Origin: Thunnus maccoyii
Lineage: Eukaryota; Chordata; Actinopteri; Scombriformes; Scombridae
Direction: 5' to 3'
Assembly (NCBI RefSeq): GCF_910596095.1
Contig: NC_056545.1
Location: forward strand, 27,737,067 to 27,801,066
DNA length: 64,000 nt
Shown: positions 12,240 to 24,200 of the stretch, piece by piece
Numbering within the stretch: the first letter of the stretch is position 1
How the letters are laid out: each line of letters begins with the position of its first letter
The notes under the pieces: model-generated
The model's input: only the letters and a program-made list of their open reading frames with translations
Told to the model about the DNA's origin: nothing
Database searches by the model: none
Position numbers and translations under genes: made by a program

Positions 12240-12940
12240 ATTTACATGTGAGAGAGGGCGGAGGCTCGCCCCAGTGGCAACACGGCCTAATAAGCTCAGT
12301 AACAATAAACCTTAGTCGGCTTTAACCATTGATTAGCCAACAGCTGACACAACAAAAACAAATCCCACAATGGCGATTAATGCGTGCTCTGAAGGCGTGC
12401 CTTTTTGTGAAGAAAGTAATGCATTGGGAAGCCATATCTTATTCTCTCAGATAAGGGGGCAATTGAACGGAACTAATGTGTGGTTGCAAACAATGAAATG
12501 AAACAATAGGATTGTTAGATGCCTGAGAAGTCAAGCAGCCGACACAAGGACGAGCACATATGATGAGTTGTGAGTGATGATCTCTGACACGGCTGCTCTG
12601 GTGGCAGAAGAGACCTCTGATTTACTTCCATTGCAGGCCATATGCAGGGGTTCAGAGGGCTGCTGCTGCTGACCCTCCCCCACTATCTACTTCCTGTTTT
12701 TCATGGTTGTCTGCTTGCTTCTGCCTATACAATACCAGCTGTGTCTGGAGACATTCCAGCTCGTACTATACTGCTGCCCTTATAAAACCATGACTGTGGG
12801 CCAGAGGAGCCTATAACCAGAACAGAGGAAAGACATATCACATTGCCAGCTTTTCCGATGCATCATATGAGATCTGCTAATCAGGAGGCTGTTCCACTGA
12901 AGGCCTTTTGAAACGGATTAGCTGGCAATTAGTTTTCCAG
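12240..12940. other. possible conserved noncoding DNA
   Basis: This block is less AT-biased than its surroundings, has no repeat signature and no long frame, and contains AT-rich homeodomain-like sites (TGATTAGC, GGCGATTAATGC, GGATTAGCTGGCAATTAG). That look is common for vertebrate conserved noncoding elements, but only an alignment to other fish can show conservation. It lies in the intergenic space between hmgn and igsf5. Confidence 0.25.
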
Positions 12941-13780
12941 CTTCAGTAGACTTTTTTTGTTATTTTTAAACTGGTTTTACACTGGAAAAATAGTAACTGC
13001 AAATCGGTCACGTAAAAATCAACTTGAAAACCATGTGATTAAAAAATGTGTATCAGCTTAATTTACCATAGAGCACAGTGGTTGTTTTATCTGTTACATA
13101 TTTAGCATGGACAACATTTTCTGTAAGGATTTGTGTGTGTTGAATATAATTTGGCGAGAGCACCTCTGAGCCCAAACCGAAGCATGTGTATACCGATAGT
13201 ATAGTGCATTTTAGGGTAACTTTACTCTATGCAGTATAAAACATTTAATAAAAGGTTTATAACATACTATAATGTAGTTGTTAGCAGATATGTTTTTTAT
13301 TGATGTATGTAAGTGTTACCTATAATTACTTGGTCATCATGTGCACAGACTTCCACATAAACAGCACGTAGGCAGCTGAATAAATTTAAGTGCAGGTAAT
13401 TCACAATTTTTCTGTCACGTTGAAAAAAATTGTAAAAATGTATTTTATAAATATACTGCATTCAAAGTATGTCCAGTTAATTTTGCATTTCTGTAGTTTA
13501 TACAAAACTTTGGCGCCATATTGACCATGAAACTTGATTTTTTGTGAATCAGCTTCAACAATAAGTGATACAAAACACAAAGCACATAGAAAAGTTGTTC
13601 ACAAGGTTTATGAGTCGACAAACAACACGAAATAAAATGTAAGAGCATATACATTTAGGGATGTATACAGTGCAGCAGAACATAATCCTACAGTGACATC
13701 TAGTGGTCAACATGAAAAGCACCACTCAGTCAGTATCTGTCTCTCTTGAATGTGTTTTTGCAGCTCAACTTGCAAACAGT

Positions 13781-14065
13781 TCAGAGACCTTCAGCTACAT
13801 TCCTCAAACACACAGTTATATTAACCAGTCCAGATGACCTTGTTGGTGATGATCTTGTGACAGCCATCCCACTGACAGTCACAGGTCCACAGGCTGCTCC
13901 ACAGTAGGAGTGTGAACTCTTGTTCACACGCAAACTTCCACCTTCATTCATCAACCTGCTGAAGGGCCAGCGGAAGATCTGCTGATCTGCATTTCCACAC
14001 CGCGTAGCAGTGAAGAAGACACTATATGTTGTGTGATCAGTTGCAGGAGTAAATGACAGGTTGAG
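13781..14065 (-). pseudogene. coding-like island, possibly a decayed exon
   Basis: On the minus strand a frame stays open for 94 codons between two stops, with no ATG until MNEGG about a third of the way in. The island is clearly more GC-rich than the AT-rich DNA on both sides. A second minus-strand frame through the same DNA reads RWKFACEQ, then TCDCQWDGCHK about 20 residues on, with a Trp/Cys pattern that looks protein-like. The two frames together suggest an exon with a frameshift. A distant resemblance of RWKFAC to the dermatopontin-type repeat was considered but is too weak to name. No splice partners were found. Confidence 0.25.
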
Positions 14066-14159
14066 TTAAACAGCCTTCAATACAAAGAAAACTCATTACA
14101 GTAGAGAAGACTTATTTACAGCAGTAGATTGACCATCTGGTCATTATATAAAACAGTAC

Positions 14160-14520
14160 AGCTGCACCTTGTCTCAGATACATATTACCTGCATCTTTAT
14201 TACTATTTATATTTATAACACTATTTTACTTTACATTGCATTATATTACTTATATCACTATATAAAAATACAATATCACCATTATATTGTAATTATTATG
14301 CCTTTATTTTATCATTGTACATGCTACATCATACTATTCTCTTTGATTTCTGTTATATATACAGTAATTCATTGTATTATATTATTACTGTATATTGTAT
14401 GTATTACATGTAAAATTATATACTTGATTATATTATTATTATTATGTATTTTCTACTTATTATTCATACCTATACCTGCATACTTCACTACATACTGTAT
14501 ATAGTTCATGCATCATAGCT
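14160..14520. repeat. very AT-rich low-complexity stretch
   Basis: Dominated by TAT/ATA words with almost no GC. The plus-strand frame 14169-14504 translates to an Ile/Tyr/Leu-rich string that follows from composition and is not a gene. Confidence 0.6.
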
Positions 14521-15723
14521 GCTGGAGTTGCACTTCTGGACTTCTTTTTGCACAATTATTTCCACAAATCACTTATATAGTCTAAGGTTTTGTGATGTAT
14601 GTATTTTATATGGCTTTTTAAATGTCACCTCTCTAATCCAACAGTTCTTTAACTATTTTCTTACCCCTGAGCTTGTCTCTGTGCTGCTGTAGCATGTGAG
14701 TCTTATCTTCTCTCTTATCTTATATGGAAAATAAACACTGGTTTAAAAAAGTAATAGACAGTAGTTTTTAAAAAGGAATTTATTTTATTTTTTTGTGTCA
14801 CATAACTCTCTTCACTTTAATAGTAAGTTGATATTTATATGATGTATGATATTTAAAGCCAGTATAAAAAGATGGGGGAGACAGATTTCCCTGTGTAGAA
14901 GTCCCATTGCACATAATGAAATTAATCTGATTACTGAAACAATCACTGAAAGACATAATATCACATTAATCACTAGATACTTGCTGGATACATGAGGGAC
15001 CAAGATACATGGAGAAATGCACGTCGAGTGTTAATACTACTGATACTCTTTTCTCTCCACAGGTAGGTCAAAGGTCAGATCACTGTGAGGAAGATGCTTG
15101 CTGTCTTCCTAATCATTATAGTGATTATGTCTAAAAAAAGTAACCTCACCCCCTTGTTTACACTGAGACTATAAATAAGCCTGATTTGAGTCTGGGTAGC
15201 TCATAGGCCGGGAGCTTATCTACTTTTTCTGCGGAGCTTAAGTCATTGTCTACAGCTCCTTTAACATGATCCCAGTTCACTGACGTGTCTTTGACACCAG
15301 TGAAATACCACAGTCTACAAATCCTTCATTACAAGTTTGCAAAATAAATTGTACTCAGGTATTACCAGTAAAATGTATACAGGTATCTAAATTAAAAGTA
15401 CTCTGTTGTGTGAGGAACAGTTATGTTTAGCAGTGGGTGATTTTCATGCTTTCAGATGAGTTGAAGGATTACATACTCCTCTACAGGTTGAGTGAATCCT
15501 CTCTTTCCATAATGTCTAAAAGTTATTGTGTCATCAAGTTGAAACAAGACCATTACTGACAGGCTCCCAAAAGTTTGGCTTTTGGAGACAACAGTGATAA
15601 CTACACTGTAATGAAGGACAAGGAAACTGTTATCACTCACTCAGTTTCAAATAACTAGCAAGTGGCTAATTCGCTCATGAGGCATCACAGGACTTTAAAG
15701 CCCCTGAAAACTGGGCTCCAAAT

Positions 15724-16170
15724 CTTAAAGGTACCCTGTGAAGTTTTCTTGTGAACATACAAAAGTTCTGTTTACATTCAGTGTTTCTTATCCAAAGCAC
15801 ATTTTATATATCTTTAAGGCCCAACAAACACATTGGATGTATTTTCTTTCTCATAAAATGTTTGCAAAGCCAGTTTTTTTTTTTTTTTTTTTAAATTGCA
15901 TTGTTTACATCCATGTTTACTTGCTAGCAGTCATCTTCTTCACTGTCTTTGTGGGAGCATTGCTACACTTCTTAGCACGTTACTGCCACTAGCTGTTGAT
16001 TAGTGGAATAACGTGGAATGATTGGCAACAGTGTGTATTGTGACGCCTGTATGCTTGTTCATGTGCACAGTACAAACAAAAATGGAGACAGACTTGTGAA
16101 ACCATGTTCCACAGTGCAACTAGTGGTAAAAAAAAACAACAACTCCACAACTCCACAGGGTACCTTTAAG
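15724..16170. mobile_element. MITE with 17-bp perfect terminal inverted repeats
   Basis: CTTAAAGGTACCCTGTG at 15724-15740 is repeated in perfect inverted form at 16154-16170, and the similarity continues inward less well (AAGTTTT against GAGTTGT). The ends carry TTAA, consistent with a TA target as used by Tc1/mariner-type enzymes, though the superfamily is an inference. It is 447 bp long with a T run at about 15873-15892 and no transposase frame. Confidence 0.7.
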
Positions 16171-16359
16171 TGATCCTATATAACATTAAATATTCATGAT
16201 CAAGCAACAATCACAGTTTAAAGATAACCTTTATTTGTATCGTTTTATTCATTAAGAGTTTTACTCTCAAAAACTTATCTGCTACATCAAAACAGAGCAT
16301 GAGGGGTTTGATCTGATTTTCATTAACGCAACTGTATTACATATTATAAATTATACATA

Positions 16360-16680
16360 CTGCGTACACTGTTTACTCCTGGTCAATACCCTGTACATTC
16401 ATCCCATTCTCCTCTATTTAATATTTAATATTTCAATCTGTAGCTGCTCCTCTCACTAGAATATGTTTTATATTTTTAGTTTTTATTTTATATTTCATAT
16501 CTTACATTTTTCCTCTATTGTAAATTCTTCTTTGATTTTACTTAGGAGCTGTTATTTTTGTGTATATTTCTTGTGTGTATATTTTTGACTGCTACGCACC
16601 ATAACAACAACAAGTCAACTTCCTCATATGTAGTCTGATTACCTACTTGACAATAAAGCTGATTCTGATACTGATTGACA
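16360..16680 (+). mobile_element. 3' end of a truncated LINE
   Basis: An AT-rich stretch ends in GACAATAAAGCTGATTCTGATACTGATTG, that is, an AATAAAG signal followed by short repeats of GATTCTGATA. This is the usual 3' end of several teleost LINE families. There is no reverse-transcriptase frame, so only the tail remains. The family cannot be named from this fragment. Confidence 0.5.
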
Positions 16681-17303
16681 GTAACCAAACAACCCCACAA
16701 CTGTCATAAACATGATTCAGATTTTGTTAAATCCTGATTGGTGCATGTAAGTACGTGACATCACTTTCTTCTAACTGAGCCTCGCCTACTTCAAACCAGT
16801 GAGAGGAACACAAACAAAAACACAAATACTGAAATCTCTCATGTGAAACAACCAAAACTGTTCTAACTTTGGCAGAAAATAATGTGTTCATATAGCATGT
16901 CTCTCATAATAAGATGCTGATTCAGGGCCAAAAACAAATACATTTCAACAGAGAATCCTCATTCAGTTCTTGTTTGTTGTTTGTTTGTCTTTTATCTCAT
17001 CAATTAGTTGCTCTTGTTTCAACAGCAGCACCAGATTGGACTATTTATAGAACAGGTTCATATGATATTAGATAAGATCTAAGATAAGATCTAAGATCAT
17101 TGAGGAATGAAGTGTTGGAAAAAACACACCCCAAAGAATAAAAGACACAAAAGATCAGGCAATAAAAACAGGCTTGAGCTGACTGACTCTTAAATGATAT
17201 ACCAGCATTAGTCTTCTGATAAGACAGTCCGCCTCACCTGTCTGTTCTGAAAACGTCAGCCTCACACCCACAGCCGAGCATTAACTGACAGGTAGTGTGA
17301 GGA
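16681..17303. other. upstream region of igsf5
   Basis: No gene. The tract AGATAAGATCTAAGATAAGATCTAAGATC at about 17070-17098 is a short tandem duplication that includes GATAAG words, which are GATA-factor sites in form. This is only suggestive. Confidence 0.35.
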
Positions 17304-17449
17304 TATAAGGGTTGGGTTTCAATGACCAGACCTGAACTTTGCTCCCTGTGAGAGTTTCAGAGCCACAGGTGGAGTTCTGCTGCTCACCTGCTGTTTCAGG
17401 AAATGAAGCTTTGATCCTTTCTACGCACCACAGCGGGAGCCATCACACA
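17304..17449 (+). promoter_or_regulatory. igsf5 core promoter and noncoding first exon
   Basis: A TATAAG box at 17304-17309 would put the transcription start near 17335. The sequence from there runs to a consensus donor, CATCACACA/GTAAGT, with the exon ending at 17449. The next acceptor, CATCTTTCAG, ends at 18200 and opens the exon carrying the start codon. A noncoding first exon of about 115 bases is therefore likely, but without transcript data the start is an inference. Confidence 0.5.
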
Positions 17450-18234
17450 GTAAGTTTGTATAACTGGAGATGCTGTTACTTCTGAGGAATACTTAGTGAT
17501 GACTGCAGAGATTTTGATCCACTGGAATTATTTTATAAAAGTTGTGTGTTTTGATATTAACGCCTGCACGGTATGGAAAGGCTATGAAAGCGAAAAGATA
17601 GTGCTTACCACGTAAAAACAGGTTGGGTCTGTAGTGACGAAGCAACAGAAACAGACGGCATAAAAATGGTGTAGTAGAGACTTAACTCAATGTATTTTGT
17701 GTGAATGAATGATGGAATGATCAGTTACAATCCTGTTGTTTGAGTACATAAATGTAAAACAATATTGTATATTTAATCTAAACATAATTTCAAACAAGAA
17801 AGAATGTCTTGGATTTTTTTCTCTAGAAAAGTAAATAACTCCAAACAATTTCCAATCAAAATCTATTTTCTTGATGCCCTTTGCTTCGTTCACAAAGAAA
17901 TACAGGCTGAGTTTTTGGTCTTATGTCATTTATTTGTGGCTTACGTTCCCACCGGAGCTTAAATTTGTTTTGGGAAGGTATCGGTGTACCTGTAAAATCA
18001 CCCAGAATGATTTTTCTGTCACTTTCACAGACATTACAGCCAAAATCAAAGGCTAACTGATTCTTCTTCTTCCTGCTTTGACATGGACAAGTTCATTCAA
18101 ATCAAGATATGAGCTTACAAATATGTAATTTTTGTTTTTAACACTGACCAAATGCATAAGAGCCTCTTTTAATTTAAATCCTCCTTTCCTCATCTTTCAG
18201 GATAACAACACTAGCACGACTGTTTCCTGAAAAC

Positions 18235-21200
18235 ATGGCCAACCACTTCCACATCTATTTATTACTGTGTGCAATTGGAGGTCAGTATTTATTTTTATAA
18301 ATGATGATATAAAGTGTATAAACCTGCAGATTGGATGATATTTAGATAAATAACAGGATGCTAGATAAAGTTAAGTGTGCAGAAGAGTTATATCTGTCTG
18401 GATCCTGCAATTTTGTCCAAATGTTTAGTGAATTGTAGCTTAATGTTTACACAGTGTTTATGAAAATTACATGACAGCCTATATAATATACTACCTTTGT
18501 GAAGCTGTAATAACAGCAGTTTCAAAAGTCCTGAGAGGCACTTTTAAATGGAGGATTAAATGTTAATGATCCCTCTAGTGAAATTAAATAAAGCATATGA
18601 ATCAACTGAACCAACAACTACAAGTGAATCTAACTGTGAATACAGCAGTATCAGCTGACTTTTTAGTTTTTTGACTTTTCTGTCGACTACTACTAATATG
18701 ACATCTGAACAGATTTTTAAATGGAGTATTACTTTACAAATGAAGTCAGTACCACAGGGTGATGTTCTTCATCATCAAGGAGAGTACATGAGTAACACTC
18801 TCTGAAATACAACAGCAGGTCTAACAAGTTTTTGTACTATTACACTTGTTAATTGTTACCCTTGGTGCTGTCTGGAAGAAAAAAAGCTGAACGAAAAGAA
18901 ACTGTTGCAAATCTAATCAGTCACTCTCATCAAAATGTAAACAGGCTTGCTCATTCCAGACACTAGTAACTGACTGAATGAGAAGAACATTTGCCACAAA
19001 TGTCTTTTTGCTTACTCTTATAGGATGCAACAATAGTAACAAATCATCCAGGGAAACATTCACAAACTCTTCCTGAACTTTAATGTTCAACATGTGAAGG
19101 ATCAGTCCAGATTAATGCTCTGTTTGAGTTTCAGTCTTGTTACAAACAAACCAATGTCCTTTGTAACGTTTAGGTACCTTGAGCAAACTCAAACATGTCT
19201 TGAGCACTGATGTGAACAAAGATTGCTGCAGACCTTCTTATTGTGCTGAATCAAGTAGAAAAGTTCAGCCAAAGTTGACTAACAGATGTAAATCAATGAC
19301 ACTTAACACATTAAAAAAAACCCCCGTCTACTTCTATTTTATTGATTATGTTGTGGCTTCACTTTTGCAGTGATGTGAATACCTGAAATATGTTGCCTAT
19401 CTCACAAAAATCTTCAGTAGCCTACTGAAAGTCAACAGCAAATATATATATATATATATATATATATACTGTATGTATATTTAGTGTATAAAATCTCAGA
19501 ATGTTGACTCATTACAAATTCACTGAGCCTAAAGTGAGCACAGAGTATATTGCTTATATTTTGTGACTAACAATAAAAAAAAATTAAAAATATCACACAA
19601 CCAACCAATTATTCCAACAAATACAGTTTATGTGACCCAGTTTCATTATTTCTTCAGTCTATTCCACCACTTACAAAAAACACAAGAGGCATTAATAATC
19701 ATGAGTTGAACATTTTAAAACAGTTATTGATCTATATGTTTTGAGAAACCTAATAAACATGTAATATTCAACAGTAAACCATTAAAAAAATTATACATGC
19801 TATACATTATAGTCTATTTATGACCAACTGTATAATTACAGCATGACAATATATATAGGCCATATATAGGCTACTGTATATGTACTGTATTTTCTTTTCT
19901 CCCAGTCAGTAAAACTTTTGTATCCCTGTGCATTTAGGATTTTGTTCAGTGCTGTCAGACAAGTTCCAGCTGGAGCCTCTGAATGTCACAGTGCTACAAG
20001 GATCTGATGCCCGATTCAACGCCACAGTGCAGAGAAGTTGGACGTACATGACGTTCCACGTCCAAAACCGTCTAGCCCTCACTGTCCCTGCTACCGGCGA
20101 GATATTGTCATCAAAAAACTATTCGGCCAAATCCTGCTCCAGTAACAGAAGCTGTGTGGAGTTCACTATCCATAACACCAACCACAATCAGTCTGGGCCA
20201 GTCGTCTGCTTTTTGCAGGGGGCGCCTGTTCCGAGGACTGCACATCTTTACGTACAAGGTAGGGTCATTAACATTCATCAGGCTGTATTTATATTTTGTT
20301 AAATGACTTTGGGCAGGGTGGTGTGTAGTATTTTGAGAGACAGGTTGTTTTGTAACTGTGTTGACCTCTCTGTAGATGCAAAAGCATCGAAAAGGAGGTT
20401 CTTTTCAGCAGCTCAGTGATGCTAAGCTGTACGTATACTGCCCAACCCAGAAACCATCCTATTCATGTGCTCATCAAATAGCTCTCTGTATAGTTGTGAG
20501 TGAGGTGTAGTGACTGGGCTGTACTCTGGAGGGCAGTAGTGAGCCCCATTCATGTGTTTGCTCAGCAGCCTATGGCGAGAACATCAGATGACAATGAGAC
20601 TGACACTGAGCTCTCTGTGGTAACATTTTGCTCAACAGCAGGAATTTAATATTTTCAAAGAATCATAAAAAAAAAAAAAACATGAAAAAAAGAGGCTGGT
20701 GGCCTTGATAGCTGGTAGGGGAGAGTGGGGTAAGATGAGCCAATTTTTATGTATGTTGTCCTCTAGGCAACGAAAAATGAGACAGAAGTAGAATGAAAAC
20801 ATCCACCTCTATTTCAGGATGTCTCTTGAAATGAAATTGTAAGAATGGCTCATTGAAAGTATGACTTCTCAAAAAAAGTGTTCCTGTGACTCAACATGCC
20901 CCAGGTTAGGTGTAAGTTGATCTGAGTGAGTGGGTAAGTTAAGCCATCTGAGGGTAAACTGACCATCTGACTTTTTAAGACCATTGAACAATCAAAAATG
21001 ACCATTCAGCATACCATCCATCAAGCTTGCAAGGAAATATGAATTGTTGCTCCCTCCTTGCAGTTTCTCTAGCCTTTAGAGGTTGAGGTAGCTTCTTCAA
21101 CTCATCACTCAGTGGGAAAAATGCCTCATCATTTTCCTTGAATGCAAATGTGGTGCCAGCCACCTTGAAGGCTGAAGCCCAAAGAAGTTGCCTCAGGCAT

Positions 21201-24200
21201 ATGACATGAGAGACTGTGGTGTGCCATAAAATTCTTGAACCAATCTGGACCTAGAAAAGTAGGCTATAATTTACTCTGTCATGGTGCTGTATTAAACTAC
21301 ACAAGATAAGTTATCTATGCTGACCCAATGAGTCATGTAATTTCTGGCACACCCTACCTGCTAAACCCTTCTCCAGTTGTTGGGGACAGGAATGTTGTTT
21401 CTTTCTGCCAATTCAATGACAGTTCACATAATTTCTTTGGAGTAAAAACATGGAACTGGTCAGCCAGCTTCTTGATATGGTCTGCAATCTCCAACTCTAC
21501 GTCCTCTGTTTTTACTTCCTTTACCTCTGTTTTAATGACCTGTCAATACTTCTGTCTTTTGCCACTGATCTTATGGATTTTCCATTCTTGACATCATTGG
21601 CTGCTCTCTCCATCTCTTCAAGGGTAGGTTCTTGGCATGATAGCTTTTCTACAATGTTTAAGTTTAAGTTGAACCACTGGCTCACTTTGCCCCATAGCCA
21701 CCATTTTGAAAAAAAAGGCCTAGCTTAGCAATTCAATCTAATCTTAAACTAAATGATTCACATGGTTCACTTGTTAGAAAATCACCAACATGTATAATAC
21801 ATAGTGTTTGACTTGGATAAATTTGCTTTGACAAAACTGTCATTGTACCTTACATGAAGAAAATTTACTTTGACCAGCAAAAAAGTGGTTTCTGTGTAAA
21901 AAAAAACAAACAACCTTCCCACATCTCTCATGTACAGTGACATAGACATGATGCGTGTGTCCTCAATTTATGATCACATGACAAAACAGGTGCATAGTTG
22001 TCTAGATACAGGGGGTGGGTCAACTTACCCATAGGGTCATCTTACCCCACTCTCCCCTACAACTTTCACACCAAACTCAGTGTCTGACAGTATTTTAAAT
22101 GTGCTTGCACATACACACATGATCATACACACTTACTTGTCTGCCATCCACTCTTCATAGCACAATGCTAGATGGCCAGTTAGGGCTCATTATCTCCCCA
22201 TCACCTTCAAAGGAGAGCTGTGTCACATGGAGAAACTTAGTTTATTTCAGTCAACCTGCAGTGATTTTCATCCATACTGAAACAAGCTGTGGAAATATGA
22301 GGGGGAACACTTTATGGGGGCAACTTTTGTGTGGGTGCGTGGAGAACTTCCAGCTTATGTGTGTGTTCAGATTGTCGGAGTATAACGACTTTTTGTTCAG
22401 GGAGAGAGAGAGTAACTGTGCTGTAATTTTCTCTATAAAGGGGAAAGTAGTTTCCTTGGAGGGTGAGGGCAGGCTAATAAAACTTTTAGAGGCTGTATCA
22501 CAGAACTGGAATTCAAAGAGGGGAACAAAATAAAACAAATACAACATGGGAAAAACTTTTTAAACTATTTCATTATTATAACGGCAGCCACAGAAATAAG
22601 TATGAGTCAGCCTTTAAAGGTCTGATAATTATCACTAATGTGTGACTGAAAAACCTCCAAATTACTGCACATGCCGTTTTTGAAAAAATCATCAAGAAAT
22701 ATTTAAAAACAAGTCTAAAAACTATTTTATGAGCATTTGTTATAACACTCCTAACTCCAAATCTCACCCATAATGTGACCGACAGACCAACTAAGAAACT
22801 AACATTGCGTCATCTTTCTGTATTTTTTGTACATTCAAATGAGTTAACTTTTGGAGAAAGCAAAGGAAACAGCAGTGGGTCCACTATTTAGTTTAGTTTA
22901 GTTTAGTTTAGTTTAGTTTAGTTTAGTTTAGTTTAGTTTAGTTTAGTTTAGTTTAGTTTAGTTTAGTCATTTATTTTACAGGGACAATGTCCTCTCTTCT
23001 CACACTTCTGAAAATATGCCAGAGTTAGCCAAAAGGCCCAAGCACATACACAAGATAAAATATTTTCAGTACAATAAAAGAGCACAATATCATACAATAC
23101 AATAAGACAATATATACAACAATACTATACAATAACACATACTGTACTATATGTCAGTGTGTTCAACGTTATAAACCGATCTGTCACTGACTAAAATCTT
23201 GAAAATCCTCAAGGAGCCCCTTCTCCTGTGATGAGACTGCTTTTAAAAGAACATTTGAATAGTATCAAGAATCAATCATCACAGATATGATCATGGATAT
23301 GTAAATGTGTTGCTGGACCCAGCAGTTAACCGCATCTTGTGGTGTCATGAATATGTAATATATCACTGCAGGGATGCATATTGTTTTGCAAACACTGGCT
23401 TATAAATGTTGTAGAAGTGGGACATGTTTTGACATCAGATGTTCAGAAATAGAGATTTGACTGCTGTGTCCTGAGAGAAACTCTCTGACACAAATGTTTT
23501 AGAGTTTCTCCCCCTAAAACAATCCTGAGAAACGTGTTGGTGTTTTCACCAGAAGGGACATTTCCCTGTGACAGCTCATCTCTGACCTCTAGCCTCTGGC
23601 CTCTAGCTGGATTAGTAATTAGAAACACTCAGTTCATCCCCAAAAATGACTTGTCTCTATGAGGCAGTTTTACAATTAACCAGCCTCAAACTAAACCCTT
23701 ACACAGCAGTATGAAGTAAACAACAGTACTCTGTGCATGTCTCCTTCCTACCATGTACATAATTGATTGTCAGAGTGTTGGATCTCTATCTCATGCTGCT
23801 GATTAGGACCTCCATCATTACAGACATATTCTCCATGCATGTAGCAAAACCGGCAGCCAAAGCTAATAAATCCACTTAATAGACCTGCCAGTTGAGTACT
23901 CTGATTGCTTTTCTGCAAGGGGATGTTAATGAGGGACACTGACAGTGAGCAAACGCTGTTTAACAGCAAATGAAAGAAGGTTTCATATGAAAAGAATACA
24001 GGTTTTATGAGATTGGACCACTGGTTTACTTAATGTCAGGAATGCTGACATTACATAAACCAATTCTAGCATACAATTTATAAAATGTAAAAATGCATTA
24101 TCATTAGCCATGCAGCAGCCATGCATGCTGCACAGTCATATTTAGTTTTGCATTTTTCACTCTTCATGGAGTTCTGTGATAGTTCAGTATTCCATGAACT

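Noticed and set aside
14169..14504. 111-codon plus-strand frame rich in Ile, Tyr and Leu
   Set aside because: Composition artefact of a very AT-rich stretch; it looks like a membrane protein only because of T-rich codons.
15340..15415. TACTCAGGTATTACC / AAAAGTACT words like those of the hAT elements
   Set aside because: Too short and without CAGTGGTG termini or flank duplication; at most a small fragment.
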